Assembly (NCBI RefSeq): GCF_001662485.1
Contig: NZ_JMTM01000046.1
Location: forward strand, 1-64,000
Direction: 5' to 3'
DNA length: 64,000 nucleotides
Source: Flavobacterium succinicans
Lineage (GTDB): Bacteria; Bacteroidota; Bacteroidia; Flavobacteriales; Flavobacteriaceae
Shown here: piece after piece, positions 9,501-17,927 of the stretch
How the letters are laid out: the number at the start of each line of letters is the position of its first letter
Numbering within the stretch: position 1 is the first letter of the stretch
Notes under the pieces: model-generated
The model's input: only the letters and a program-made list of their open reading frames with translations
Told to the model about the DNA's origin: nothing
The model's database searches: none
Program-made: the position numbers and the translations under genes

Positions 9501-10397
9501 GCAACTTATAACCGTACAGGAGGTACAGGTGCGGTAAAAGATGCCGCCGTATCAGGAGGTCCAATTCCATCGGGTAAGATTGCATCTGGTCAATCCTTTT
9601 TTGTGGGGACAATGTCAAGTATTCCAATTAATAGTAAGTTTGAATTTAAAAATAGTATGCGAGTAATTGATCAAAACACTCAATTTTTCAAACAAGCAAC
9701 GGTCAAAAAAACAGCAGCTATCGAAAAAAACCGCATTTGGTTGAACATGACCAATAGTGGTGGCGCCTTCAAACAATTGTTAGTAGGCTATATTACAGGC
9801 GCAACCAATGATTGGGATAATTTGTATGACGGACCAAGTTTTGATGGGCATGAATTTGTGGATTTTTATAGCATCAACCAAGGGAAAAACCTGAGCATTC
9901 AAGGACGCGCCTTGCCCTTTGAAGCGACAGATATGGTGCCTTTGGGGTACCGCAGTACTATTGCAGGAACTTTCAATATTAGTATCGACAACAGAGACGG
10001 GGCTTTGGCGAGACAAGAGATTTGGTTGGAGGATAAAAAAAACAACACCCTTCATGAGTTGACCAAAGGGAAGTACACCTTTACCGCCATAAATGGGGTG
10101 GAAAATGACCGATTTATATTGAGGTATACTAATAAAACATTAGACACCCATGATAATGAATTAGTGAATAAGGCATTAGTTATAAGTGTGAAAAATAGAA
10201 AAATCAATCTTACCTCCTCGAAAGAAGCGATAGTACAAGTACAGGTGTTCGATTTGTTAGGCCGGAAAGTTTACGATAAATCGAAAATTAATGCAAAAGA
10301 ATGGTCGATTTCGACTTTGCCTTCAAGTGAACAAACTTTCATTGTAAAAAGTACGTTAGCCAACGGAGCCATTAGTAACAAAAAGTTAATTTATTAA
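6516..10397 (+). CDS. Secreted delta-60 (DUF5122-type) repeat protein, T9SS type C
   Basis: This is a 1293-residue predicted secreted protein with a clear signal peptide (NTLLLFLVLSFGSIPVFGQ). Residues about 45-755 contain 14 imperfect repeats of 45-55 residues, each with a core like QPDGKIVVGGSFT.FNG and R..RLN.DGS.D.SF. These match the delta-60/DUF5122 repeat, which is thought to form beta-propeller blades. Repeats 7 and 8 are the most degenerate, which would fit two seven-bladed propellers. From about residue 760 the protein carries the module shared with the two upstream genes and ends in the ChiA-like T9SS sorting domain (VFDLLGRKVYDKSK, SNKKLIY). The gene is probably transcribed on its own because a terminator precedes it. 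No convincing TTG/TAnnTTTG pair was found upstream. The ligand is unknown; a surface-binding or adhesin role is inferred. Confidence 0.88.
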   Translation: MPLKIKNTLLLFLVLSFGSIPVFGQQGKVDPTFNTYDDGLLGDGFDDTVRTLVVQPDGKLIVGGEFLNFNGIATPYLCRLMPDGSKDVSFTLGTGFNNKIYACLLQPDGKIVVAGSFTQFNGATVGRLVRLNSDGTRDASFSSSLGATNNIIYDMALHPDGSVFLVGSFTNFNGTTTNRMVKVLGNGTVDITFAIGTGASGLIEKVKIQSDGKIIIGGDFDLFNGVSVGKIARLNADGSLDTSFTSGLGFNNNVNAIGIQTDGKIVLGGSFTSYNGNVANRILRLNTNGAIDSSFASGIGFSSGAVETILINSSGDLLIGGSFFGTYNGTPVNRVQLFRPDGVINTAFDIGNGPASASVFALGNLMDTSWFIGGSFSIFDDQNQGKLAKIDTQGALDIGYLTSGVGLNNSVSKLLPLSDKSVIVVGNFTQFNGGVAPRIAKLNEAGEMDLTFNGLSQGANATIRNAAVQSDGKIIIVGNFTSFNGTAVNRITRLLANGSVDASFNIGLGCNGQVYGVAIQSDGKIIIVGNFSTYNGIPAVKIARLLPDGTLDAGFITGSGAEDGIIETIALQSDGKILLGGHFTIVNGISSRRIIRLNANGSRDTSFSTGTGFDAAVYSLAVQPDDKIVVGGSFATFNGNTRRRIVRLNPDGSLDTSFSIGSGFSNGTVRDILVQPNGRMLLGGTFSGTYNGGAVKRMLRLQANGTVDGSFLVNLNGTLSTMALTSDEKVLIGGTFNSVSGITKHRIARLILCIDQTKRMAGVWTNGEPTPGKELLFEDHFTIVNTTYACNCSIASGFEVKVNAGITLALRYQYDGTGLLILENEASLHQLDDQSSNSGILQLKRNTTPIRKMDYTYWSSPVQNQKLIDVSPLTLSDKFFSFDGATNDWKNELPSAVMTIGRGYIIRGPQDFSTTIPSVYQAVFIGIPNNGVYRFPVGSDQYNLLGNPYPSAIDADLFMTDENNARIIYGALYFWTHNTPIQQSGSNYIYVADDYATYNRTGGTGAVKDAAVSGGPIPSGKIASGQSFFVGTMSSIPINSKFEFKNSMRVIDQNTQFFKQATVKKTAAIEKNRIWLNMTNSGGAFKQLLVGYITGATNDWDNLYDGPSFDGHEFVDFYSINQGKNLSIQGRALPFEATDMVPLGYRSTIAGTFNISIDNRDGALARQEIWLEDKKNNTLHELTKGKYTFTAINGVENDRFILRYTNKTLDTHDNELVNKALVISVKNRKINLTSSKEAIVQVQVFDLLGRKVYDKSKINAKEWSISTLPSSEQTFIVKSTLANGAISNKKLIY

Positions 10398-10426
10398 AAA
10401 AAAACAGATCTTTTCTTCAAAATCTT

Positions 10427-10523
10427 TTACCACAAAGAAACACGAAGAAGTCACCAAACTGCACAAAGTAGTACTATTGAACATTGTGCCTTTGCGAAAA
10501 TCTTTGGGAACTTAGGGGTTAAA
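10427..10523. repeat. CACAAAG-type intergenic palindromic repeat
   Basis: One half reads ACCACAAAGAAACACGAAG and the other TTTGCGAAAATCTTTGGGAAC then GGGGTTAAA, so the two halves are roughly complementary around a centre near 10475. The phrasing (accacaaag, ctttgcg, tttgtgg-like) resembles a dispersed intergenic repeat I associate with Bacteroidota genomes. It lies between convergent genes and could also end transcription. Confidence 0.5.
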
Positions 10524-10526
10524 TGT

Positions 10527-11384
10527 TTAATTTTTCTGGGTGTCTTTTATGGCTTTTTCATTTTTATAATCAATCCATGCTTGCCCTTTGATTTTTCGCA
10601 TGGCAGTATCAAAATAGCGCATGATAAATACATTGTAAACGGCTTTGGACAAATTAGAAATTCTTCTTGGAAAAGCTCGTAAACTCATAGAAAAACCTGG
10701 AGTAAGATACTTCATGTAGTGCCAGTAGCCTTCAGGCATATAAAGCATTTCTCCGTGATTTAATGTAGTGATGAGTCCTTGCGCTTTTTTTAAGGCTGGG
10801 AATTTTTCAAAATCTGGATTATCAAAATCAATATCTTCTCTTGCGATTAAAGCATGAGGCACTTTATATAAAAATGGGGTTTGATCGGGGGCAAATAGCA
10901 TGCATTGTTTTTTACCATGAAAATGGAAATGTAGAATATTGGAATAGTCAATATCATAATGCATAAAAACTTTAGAGTTTTCGCCTCCAAAAAACAACAT
11001 AGGTAATTGTTTGACCAAGCGAAGTCCAATATTAGGCCATTTAAAATCATTTTGAAGTATGGGTACTTCTTTCATTAATTCGTATAAAAAAATACGATAA
11101 TTTGTGGGTTTTGATTGCAAAAGATCAATGTATTCGGTCATTTTCATGCTAGCGTGAGCCGCATTGAATCCATCTTTATGCGATACTGGGCGATCATCGT
11201 ATAAGGGAACGATTTTGTCACCTGCGATCGTTTTTATATAATTGAGATTCCACTTTTCGTAGGCAGGCCAATCTTGGGTCAATTTTTGGATAACTACGGG
11301 CTTTTGTTTTTTAATATATTGATTATAAAAATCCTCTTTCGAAATGGTTTCAACACGTTCAATTTCAGTAAGATTCAGTTTCAT
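10527..11384 (-). CDS. Cupin-like (JmjC-type) Fe(II)/2-oxoglutarate oxygenase-like protein
   Basis: This 285-residue cytoplasmic protein belongs to the cupin_8/JmjC-like family. The N-terminal KKQKPVVIQKLTQDWPAYEKW stretch is the usual family opening. The likely metal site is H142-x-D144 (MHYDIDYSN) plus H222 in MPEGYWHYMKY, and KKQCMLFAP supplies the central strand. Family members include FIH-type hydroxylases of proteins and other 2-oxoglutarate-dependent enzymes, but the substrate of this one cannot be read from the sequence. It is transcribed on the minus strand downstream of bioB, from which it is separated by a terminator. No operon partner is evident. Confidence 0.8.
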   Translation of the reverse strand: MKLNLTEIERVETISKEDFYNQYIKKQKPVVIQKLTQDWPAYEKWNLNYIKTIAGDKIVPLYDDRPVSHKDGFNAAHASMKMTEYIDLLQSKPTNYRIFLYELMKEVPILQNDFKWPNIGLRLVKQLPMLFFGGENSKVFMHYDIDYSNILHFHFHGKKQCMLFAPDQTPFLYKVPHALIAREDIDFDNPDFEKFPALKKAQGLITTLNHGEMLYMPEGYWHYMKYLTPGFSMSLRAFPRRISNLSKAVYNVFIMRYFDTAMRKIKGQAWIDYKNEKAIKDTQKN

Positions 11385-11402
11385 AGATGGAAATTAAAAA
11401 TT

Positions 11403-11435
11403 AAAAAAAAAGCTCTTAGTTTTTAGGCTAAGAGC
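11403..11435 (-). terminator. Terminator of bioB
   Basis: Read on the minus strand, GCTCTTAG pairs with CTAAGAGC and is followed by nine T. It lies just downstream of the bioB stop and upstream of the cupin gene. Confidence 0.85.
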
Positions 11436-11471
11436 AAAGTTAATAAAGCTTTAATTTATGGTAAAATATTT

Positions 11472-12557
11472 TCACTTATTCTTAAGAGAAGCTTCTATGT
11501 TTTTTTCGATAGTGTGACCAGGTCTAGACCATTTTGGTTTTTCACCAAGAGCAGTAAATTGTGAGTTTTCTGCTTCAACGGTTTCGGGCTGCATGATTTT
11601 TATGAATGGTTTTTGTGGAGTTAACCCAAGCATTTCAAACATTTTCATATCTTCATTTACATCAGGATTTGGGGTGGTTAGCAATTTGTCTCCTGCAAAG
11701 ATAGAATTGGCTCCCGCAAAGAAACACAAAGCTTGTCCTTCTCTACTCATGTTCATTCTACCGGCAGACAAACGCACTTGAGTTTCTGGCATTACAATTC
11801 TAGTGGTGGCTACCATTCGAATCATTTCCCAAATTTCAACTGGTTTTTCTTCTTCTAAAGGGGTTCCTTCAACGGCAACAAGCGCATTAATTGGCACAGA
11901 TTCCGGTTGTGGATTCAAGGTAGAAAGTGCTACCAACATTCCAGCTCTGTCTTCGATGCTTTCTCCCATTCCAATAATTCCACCACTACAAACGGTAACA
12001 TTTGTTTTGCGAACATTTTCTATAGTTTGTAAACGGTCTTCAAAACCACGAGTTGAAATGACTTCTTTGTAATATTCTTCTGAGGTGTCTAAATTGTGAT
12101 TGTACGCATATAAACCAGCTTCCGCTAAACGTTTGGCTTGATTTTCTGTAAGCATCCCTAAAGTGCAACATACTTCCATGTCTAATTTATTGATGGTACG
12201 AACCATTTCCAATACTTGATCAAATTCTGGTCCGTCTTTTACATTTCGCCAAGCCGCTCCCATGCAAACTCTTGAGGAACCTCCAGATTTAGCTCTCAAC
12301 GCTTGTGCTTTCACTTGACTTACAGACATCAAATCATTGCCTTCTATTTCGGTGTGGTATCTTGCGGCTTGCGGGCAATACCCACAATCTTCAGGACATC
12401 CACCGGTTTTTATAGATAACAAAGTCGAAACTTGAACCACATTTGGATCGTGATTGGTTCTATGAATAGAAGCTGCTTCATAAAGCAAATCCATTAAGGG
12501 TTTATTATATATGGCAATGATTTCTTCTTTGGTCCAATTGTGTTTTGTACTGCTCAT
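11472..12557 (-). CDS. bioB: Biotin synthase
   Basis: This 361-residue radical SAM enzyme inserts sulfur into dethiobiotin in the last step of biotin synthesis. The SAM-cluster cysteines are C54, C58 and C61 in GGCPEDCGYCPQ. Other family motifs include CMGAAWRN, the YNHNLDTS block, CSGGIIGMGE and RLSAGRMNMSREGQALCFFAGANSIF-type sequence, which carries the arginine near the [2Fe-2S] site. The length is slightly above the usual 320-350 because of a C-terminal tail. No other bio genes are nearby. A good promoter lies upstream and a terminator downstream, so it is probably monocistronic. Confidence 0.97.
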   Translation of the reverse strand: MSSTKHNWTKEEIIAIYNKPLMDLLYEAASIHRTNHDPNVVQVSTLLSIKTGGCPEDCGYCPQAARYHTEIEGNDLMSVSQVKAQALRAKSGGSSRVCMGAAWRNVKDGPEFDQVLEMVRTINKLDMEVCCTLGMLTENQAKRLAEAGLYAYNHNLDTSEEYYKEVISTRGFEDRLQTIENVRKTNVTVCSGGIIGMGESIEDRAGMLVALSTLNPQPESVPINALVAVEGTPLEEEKPVEIWEMIRMVATTRIVMPETQVRLSAGRMNMSREGQALCFFAGANSIFAGDKLLTTPNPDVNEDMKMFEMLGLTPQKPFIKIMQPETVEAENSQFTALGEKPKWSRPGHTIEKNIEASLKNK

Positions 12558-12576
12558 AGGTGCATTTTTAGTGCGA

Positions 12577-12607
12577 CAAAAGTAATCAAATTGTTTTGAA
12601 GTAGCAA
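12577..12607 (-). promoter_or_regulatory. Predicted bioB promoter
   Basis: On the minus strand, TTG (12607-12605) is followed after 20 nt by TACTTTTG (12584-12577), an exact TAnnTTTG match, 20 nt before the bioB start. No BirA- or BioR-like palindrome was recognised. Confidence 0.65.
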
Positions 12608-12642
12608 TTTGAGTACACTAAAAGCATTTTTTATTTGACCGA

Positions 12643-13083
12643 CTAGGAATCGGTTACCATACGGTTATTCCAATATAATAGTAGGAGCATTGTTACCACT
12701 ACAGAAGAAGCAATTCCTTCAAACAACAAGCAAATGCTGTATGTCATAACGGATGGGTTGCCTCCAAAAAGGAAGGTTTTGGATAATGATTGTACGTATT
12801 CGTCTCCGCCTTGGAGATAACTATAAATAATTAATCCGATGATGCTCAAAAAAACGCCAATTATTGAAGTCTTCATAGCTGATTTTGCATTGTTGGCAAG
12901 TAAGACCTCTCCATCATGAACATTCATCATTATGCTGCGATTTACTCCGTATAAAACAAAAAATGTGTTGAATAAACGCAAGTAAAATACATCTGACAAA
13001 CCGATACTATTCATGACCAAAAAATAGATAGCTATCCCAACAAATATGAGAAAGCCGTTTTGAAATTCTCTTGAAAGTTTCAT
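12643..13083 (-). CDS. Small integral membrane protein, function unknown
   Basis: This 146-residue protein has four predicted membrane segments at about residues 10-30 (FLIFVGIAIYFLVMNSIG), 33-50 (FYLRLFNTFFVLYGV), 70-92 (TSIIGVFLSIIGLIIYSYL) and 112-140 (SICLLFEGIASSVVVTMLLLLYW). There is no signal peptide and no recognised motif, and I do not recognise the family. It lies between bioB and ribF, all on the minus strand, with gaps of about 85-100 nt, so an operon is not certain. Confidence 0.75.
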   Translation of the reverse strand: MKLSREFQNGFLIFVGIAIYFLVMNSIGLSDVFYLRLFNTFFVLYGVNRSIMMNVHDGEVLLANNAKSAMKTSIIGVFLSIIGLIIYSYLQGGDEYVQSLSKTFLFGGNPSVMTYSICLLFEGIASSVVVTMLLLLYWNNRMVTDS

Positions 13084-13179
13084 AATTTAGTTTTTTAAGG
13101 GTTATTTATGGTGTTGAAAATGAACTAATTACCACTAAAATTACTAAAAAAATGAATTGAAAATTTATTTTACGTAAGA

Positions 13180-14127
13180 TTAACTTTTACTGTGCAAATT
13201 ATAAGCCGCTATAAAGTCTCTTGAATTGCTTTCGTCTTGTGCTAATTGGGCTTTCAGAAAGTCAATATTCTGAAATTTATGTTCCCAACGCAAGCGGTGT
13301 AGGATAGAAATTTTAAGTTCTTGGTGGTATACATCTTTGTCAAAATCTAAGAAATGAACTTCTATACTTTGTTTTTCTCCACCTACAGTAGGATTAAAAC
13401 CAATATTCATCATGCCATAAACAGTTTGGTTATCGATGAGGCTTTTTACTACATATACTCCGTTTTTTGGTATCAGTTTAAAATCTTCAGCAATGTCAAT
13501 GTTGGCAGTAGGGAATCCAATGGTTCTTCCTAATTGTTTTCCTCTAATTACTTTTCCGGAAATGGGATATGGATAGCCCAAATAGGTGTTGGCTAAAGTT
13601 ATTTCGCCTTCCATAATGGCATTTCTTATTTTGGTAGAGCTTACCGAAATAGCGTTGATTTCTTGGGCTGTAATTTGTTCTACCTCAAATCCATAGGATT
13701 TGCCGTACATTATTAAGTCATTAATATCGGCGGTTCTGTTTCTTCCAAAGCGGTGGTCGTAACCAATAATTATTTTTTGAATATTAAAGCGATGCACCAA
13801 AATATCTCGAACAAATTCTTCGGCAGTTAATTTAGAAAAAGTAGTGTCAAAAGGATGTATGACTAAATTTTCTATTCCCAATTGCTCTAATAATTCAATT
13901 TTTTCAGCAATCGTATTGAGTAATTTTATATCCGATTTTTCTTGAAGCACCATTCTTGGGTGTGGAAAAAAAGTAAGGACTACACTTTCATAAGCTCCGT
14001 TCAAGGTGCTTTGAGTTACTTTATTTAATATGGTTTTGTGTCCAAAATGTACCCCGTCAAAAGTACCTAAAGTTAGTATCGTTTTTTTAGTAGCAACAAA
14101 TTCGCTTATGGAGTGAAAAATCTTCAA
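13180..14127 (-). CDS. ribF: Bifunctional riboflavin kinase/FAD synthetase
   Basis: This 315-residue cytoplasmic enzyme makes FMN from riboflavin and then FAD. The N-terminal nucleotidyltransferase half has TLGTFDGVHFGHKTIL (the HxGH-type motif), VIGYDHRFGRNR and the SSTKIR motif. The C-terminal kinase half begins near residue 185 with GKVIRGKQLGRTIGFPTAN, followed by NGVYVV and GMMNIGFNPTV. The length is standard. It is transcribed from its own predicted promoter. Confidence 0.97.
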   Translation of the reverse strand: MKIFHSISEFVATKKTILTLGTFDGVHFGHKTILNKVTQSTLNGAYESVVLTFFPHPRMVLQEKSDIKLLNTIAEKIELLEQLGIENLVIHPFDTTFSKLTAEEFVRDILVHRFNIQKIIIGYDHRFGRNRTADINDLIMYGKSYGFEVEQITAQEINAISVSSTKIRNAIMEGEITLANTYLGYPYPISGKVIRGKQLGRTIGFPTANIDIAEDFKLIPKNGVYVVKSLIDNQTVYGMMNIGFNPTVGGEKQSIEVHFLDFDKDVYHQELKISILHRLRWEHKFQNIDFLKAQLAQDESNSRDFIAAYNLHSKS

Positions 14128-14147
14128 AATGACTAATTTAAAAGTTG

Positions 14148-14179
14148 CAAATTTATACTATCTATTTTAAAAGAAACAA
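14148..14179 (-). promoter_or_regulatory. Predicted ribF promoter
   Basis: On the minus strand, TTG (14179-14177), a spacer of 21 nt, then TAAATTTG (14155-14148), about 20 nt before the ribF start. Confidence 0.55.
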
Positions 14180-14326
14180 GATCTAAAGTATCATTTTCAA
14201 AATATCCATAGCAGATTTTAGATTAAGTCATTAGTGGGATACTATTTCCTGTCTTCTATTGCAAGAACCCGTAAAGTTTACAGCATTGAATTTCTTGTTT
14301 TTTGTCTCAATGGTGCTGAAAAATAC

Positions 14327-14356
14327 TTGAGTATGACTTATGTTTTGTTATTTTTG
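14327..14356 (+). promoter_or_regulatory. Predicted promoter of the metalloprotease gene
   Basis: TTG (14327-14329), 19 nt, TATTTTTG (14349-14356) form a perfect Bacteroidota promoter about 107 nt before the start codon. It lies in the 335-nt gap between the divergent ribF and the protease gene, which otherwise shows only AT-rich sequence. Confidence 0.7.
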
Positions 14357-14462
14357 TTTATTTTTTTTGAAATAAAATATAACAATTTTTTCTTTTTTAG
14401 AAAAAAACCGTGAGGCCATCAAGATAAATGTAGTAACTTTAAGTTCTCAAAATCACCATTTA

Positions 14463-17123
14463 ATGAAAAAAAAGATACTTTTTTTAGTTTTATTTTGCGT
14501 TGCTGTTTTTGCACAAGCCCAAAATAGAGTGTTTTGGAAGCCTATTTCGAAAGCTTCAATTGCTAGTCGAAGTCTTTCTCAACAAGAGGAAAGAGAAAAT
14601 GAAGGGCTGTACGAGTTAAATGCTCAGTTTTTTAAATCTACTTTAGCTTCGGTTAAAGTGAAAACCTATGATCAAGCGACAGAGGAAATAAGTTTGCCGA
14701 ATATTTTTGGAAAAATAGAACGTTTTTTAGTCTGGGAATCTTCTAATTTTGATCCGATTTTACAGGCGCAATTTCCCAATATTCAATCATTTAGTGGAAA
14801 AGGTATTACGGATCCCAATGCAACAGTTTATTTTAGTGTTTCAGACTACGGAATTCAAACTATGGTTTTGCGTAATAATGGTCAACCAGTTGAGTTTATG
14901 GAACCCATAAAAGGAGAAACTCATAAGTATGTGTTGTATCAATCTGATAAAAAGGCCAAAGGAGAATTGCCTTTTAGTTGTACTACAGAAGAAAAAGTTT
15001 TGGCTTCTACCTTAATGTCTAAGTCAACGATTACTATGGCGAGTGATCGTGTTTTTCGTACGATGCGTTTGGCCTTGTCTTGTACTGGTGAATATACGGC
15101 TTATCACAAAGGAACTGTTCAAGGCGCTTTGGCTGCTATGAATGCTACCATGACAAGAGTCAATGGGGTTTTTAATAGGGATTTGGCTTTAAAATTGGTT
15201 ATCATTGCCGATAATAGTAAGGTTATTTATACGAATGCATCAACCGATCCTTATACAGCAGTTACTGGAGGAAAAGCGCCAACTGTATGGAATCAAGAAC
15301 TACAAACAACTTTAACGAATGTTATTGGTGAATCAAATTATGACATTGGTCATTTATTCGGAGCTTCAGGAGGTGGTGGAGATGCAGGTTGTATTGGTTG
15401 TGTGTGTGATTCTGGTAAAGGTAGTGCCTTTACTTCCCCTTCAAATAATAAACCTGAAGGAGATACATTTGATATTGATTTTGTGGCGCATGAATTTGGC
15501 CATCAGTTAGGTGCAACCCATACTTTTTCGCATGATATTGAAGATACCGGAACGAATGTAGAGCCTGGAAGTGGTTCGACCATCATGGGATATGCTGGAA
15601 TTACCGATTATGATATTCAATCCAATTCTGATGATTATTTTGCTTTTGCGAGTATTAATCAAATTCAAGAAAATCTAGCTACCAAAACATGTCCTGTTCC
15701 AACAGCTATAACTACTGCAATATTTGGGGTAAATGCTGGGCCTGATTATACCATTCCTAAAAGCACTCCATTTGTGTTGAAGGGAACTACTAGCGGAACT
15801 ACCACAAGTGCTTTTACTTATGTTTGGGAACAAAATGATACGGCGATTACTACATCTAGGGCAAATAGTTTAGCCATTGCAGATAAGGCAGATGGTCCTT
15901 TGTTTCGTTCTTTTCAACCAACAGCTTCATTGAGTCGCTATTTTCCTTCTTATGAAAAAGTTTTAATCAATAAATTTATCAGTTCTTGGGAGTCATTAAG
16001 CAGCATTGGTAGGACAATGAGTTTTGTTTTTACCGCACGAGATAATGCTGCTTTGGGTTCGGGACAAACCGCTTCTGATCAAATGTTGGTAAACGTGAGT
16101 AACACAGCAGGTCCTTTTGAGGTGACTTCTCAAGCTACTGCGGATTTGAGCTGGATTCAAGGGGCTACTCAAGCCATTACTTGGAATGTAAATGGCGCCA
16201 ATGCTTTGCCTGGGGCATCCAATGTAAATATCAAATTGTCTACGGATGATGGACTCACTTTTCCAATCACTTTGATTTCTAATACACCCAATGACGGGTC
16301 GCAGTCGATTGTTGTGCCTGAAGTAAGTGCTTTAAAGTGTAGGGTTTTGGTAGAGCCTACAAATTCTATTTTTTATTCAATAAATCCAATTTCTTTTGCT
16401 ATTGGCTATACTACTGTTTCGGCTTGTAATACATATCCTTTTGCAACTCCAGTTACTATTCCAGATGGGGTAAACACTTATACCACAAGGCAAATTGAAG
16501 TCCCAGCTGATTTAGGAATAATTACTAATGTTGAGGTTGAGGTTGCGCTTTCTCATTCTTTCATGTCCGATGTAGAGTTAGAAATTGTAAGTCCCCAAAA
16601 TACTACGGTTCGATTGTTGCAAAGGGTTTGTGGCGATTCTAAAACCCCATTAATATTAAAAATTGTTGATAGTGGAGAAGCTCTAGATTGTGCCAATAGC
16701 GCTTTGCAAATAATCAAGCCTAATGATGTATTAAGTGGTTTTAATGGTCAAAATTCTGCGGGGACATGGCTTTTACGAGTGAGAGATGCTTATAAAAACG
16801 ATGGTGGTACTATTACTTCGGCTTCGGTGAGAATTTGTACTCTAAAGGCGACCTTGAGTACTAAATCGTTAGGTATTGCTGATCTCAAATTATTTCCTAA
16901 TCCTTCTAACGGTAGTTTTAAAGTTGAATTTCTTAGTGTTTCTAATTTGCCTGTCGAGGTCTCAGTAGTGGATTTGTTAGGGCGAAAAGTATATCAAAAA
17001 CAATATGGAAAAACGACCAACTTTAGTGAGACCATCGATTTAAAGAAGATAATGGCAGGAGTATATATCGTAACTGTCGAAGATGGTGATAGAAAAGAAG
17101 TGAAGAAAATAGTCATTCAATAA
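14463..17123 (+). CDS. Secreted reprolysin-like zinc metalloprotease, T9SS type A
   Basis: This is an 886-residue secreted protease. The signal peptide is KKKILFLVLFCVAVFAQAQ. A propeptide-like region runs to about residue 195. The metzincin catalytic site is H343-E344-x2-H347-x5-H353 (HEFGHQLGATH), followed by the Met-turn-like GSTIMGYAGI, as in M12B/reprolysin-like proteases. An insert at about 415-540 may be Ig-like. A proprotein-convertase P-like domain lies at about 655-795 (TRQIEVPADLGIITNVEV, WLLRVRD). The last 80 residues are a type A T9SS sorting domain (LKLFPNPSNGSF, VVDLLGRKVY, KKIVIQ), a different class from the ChiA-like tail of the 0-10 kb genes. Degradation of extracellular protein is inferred. 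Confidence 0.93.
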   Translation: MKKKILFLVLFCVAVFAQAQNRVFWKPISKASIASRSLSQQEERENEGLYELNAQFFKSTLASVKVKTYDQATEEISLPNIFGKIERFLVWESSNFDPILQAQFPNIQSFSGKGITDPNATVYFSVSDYGIQTMVLRNNGQPVEFMEPIKGETHKYVLYQSDKKAKGELPFSCTTEEKVLASTLMSKSTITMASDRVFRTMRLALSCTGEYTAYHKGTVQGALAAMNATMTRVNGVFNRDLALKLVIIADNSKVIYTNASTDPYTAVTGGKAPTVWNQELQTTLTNVIGESNYDIGHLFGASGGGGDAGCIGCVCDSGKGSAFTSPSNNKPEGDTFDIDFVAHEFGHQLGATHTFSHDIEDTGTNVEPGSGSTIMGYAGITDYDIQSNSDDYFAFASINQIQENLATKTCPVPTAITTAIFGVNAGPDYTIPKSTPFVLKGTTSGTTTSAFTYVWEQNDTAITTSRANSLAIADKADGPLFRSFQPTASLSRYFPSYEKVLINKFISSWESLSSIGRTMSFVFTARDNAALGSGQTASDQMLVNVSNTAGPFEVTSQATADLSWIQGATQAITWNVNGANALPGASNVNIKLSTDDGLTFPITLISNTPNDGSQSIVVPEVSALKCRVLVEPTNSIFYSINPISFAIGYTTVSACNTYPFATPVTIPDGVNTYTTRQIEVPADLGIITNVEVEVALSHSFMSDVELEIVSPQNTTVRLLQRVCGDSKTPLILKIVDSGEALDCANSALQIIKPNDVLSGFNGQNSAGTWLLRVRDAYKNDGGTITSASVRICTLKATLSTKSLGIADLKLFPNPSNGSFKVEFLSVSNLPVEVSVVDLLGRKVYQKQYGKTTNFSETIDLKKIMAGVYIVTVEDGDRKEVKKIVIQ

Positions 17124-17140
17124 TGGCGTGGTAGGTTTTA

Positions 17141-17187
17141 AAATAAAAAAAGGGAAACAAATTAATCATGTTTCCCTTTTTTTATTT
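17141..17187. terminator. Bidirectional terminator between the metalloprotease gene and pth
   Basis: A 19-bp stem, AAATAAAAAAAGGGAAACA (17141-17159) with its exact complement at 17169-17187, has A-rich and T-rich flanks on both strands. It serves two convergent genes, and its right arm contains the pth stop codon. Confidence 0.88.
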
Positions 17188-17751
17188 TCCGTTGAAGCTA
17201 TTCATCGTATTGTTGAGTCCGGCGGTGCCGAATGATTTGATAATTTCTGTGCTTATTTCTAATCGTTCCGGAAGTGCTGCTTTTTCTTGTTCGTCCCATT
17301 CGCCTAAGACATAATCTACTTGTTGACCTTTTTTGAATTGGTCACTTATGCCAAAACGAAAGCGCGTATAATTTTGTGTATTTAGGATAAGGTTGATGTT
17401 TTTTAATCCGTTGTGGCCGCCATCGCTTCCTTTGCCTTTGATGCGTATTGTTCCAAAGGAAAGATTGAGGTCGTCTGTAATGACCAGGATGTTTTCAAGC
17501 GGAATGTTTTCTTGGTCCATCCAGTATTTTACTGCTTTTCCGCTCAAGTTCATATAGGTGTTGGGTTTTAAAAGCAAGAACGTTCGGCCTTTGAACTTGT
17601 ATTCGGCTAAAGCTCCAAGCTTTACCGTTTGAAAATCTAGACTTTCTTTTTTAGCCAAAAAATCCAGCACTTTGAAACCGATGTTGTGACGGGTATTGAC
17701 ATATTCGGCGCCAATGTTGCCTAATCCTACTATTAAAAACTTTTTACTCAC
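17182..17751 (-). CDS. pth: Peptidyl-tRNA hydrolase
   Basis: This 189-residue cytoplasmic enzyme recycles peptidyl-tRNA by cleaving the ester bond. Family motifs are FLIVGLGNIGAEYVNTRHNIGF with catalytic H22, LLLKPNTYMNLSGKAV, ITDDLNLSFGTIRIK and SDGGHNGLKNI. The length is normal. It lies downstream of prs and rplY on the same strand, as in many bacteria, but 370 nt and a terminator separate it from rplY here, so it probably has its own promoter. A TATTTTTG -7-like box occurs at 17863-17856 on the minus strand, without a clear -33 box. Confidence 0.96.
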   Translation of the reverse strand: MSKKFLIVGLGNIGAEYVNTRHNIGFKVLDFLAKKESLDFQTVKLGALAEYKFKGRTFLLLKPNTYMNLSGKAVKYWMDQENIPLENILVITDDLNLSFGTIRIKGKGSDGGHNGLKNINLILNTQNYTRFRFGISDQFKKGQQVDYVLGEWDEQEKAALPERLEISTEIIKSFGTAGLNNTMNSFNGK

Positions 17752-17927
17752 TTTCTTAATTTTGTTTTTGGTGTCCGTGAACCGCTAGTTTCATTTTACT
17801 TTGTATTCCTGCTTTTTCGTGATGAAAACAAAATTTGGTTCCTTTTATAATGCTGCAAAAATAGTGTATTTAGTGCAGAAGTTAAATTGAAAGTCTATAA
17901 TTGTTATGGAAAGGAGTCGTGTAGCAT

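Noticed and set aside
12558..12642. Biotin-related regulatory site upstream of bioB
   Set aside because: Only a plain TTG/TAnnTTTG promoter is visible; no palindrome resembling a known biotin repressor site was recognised.
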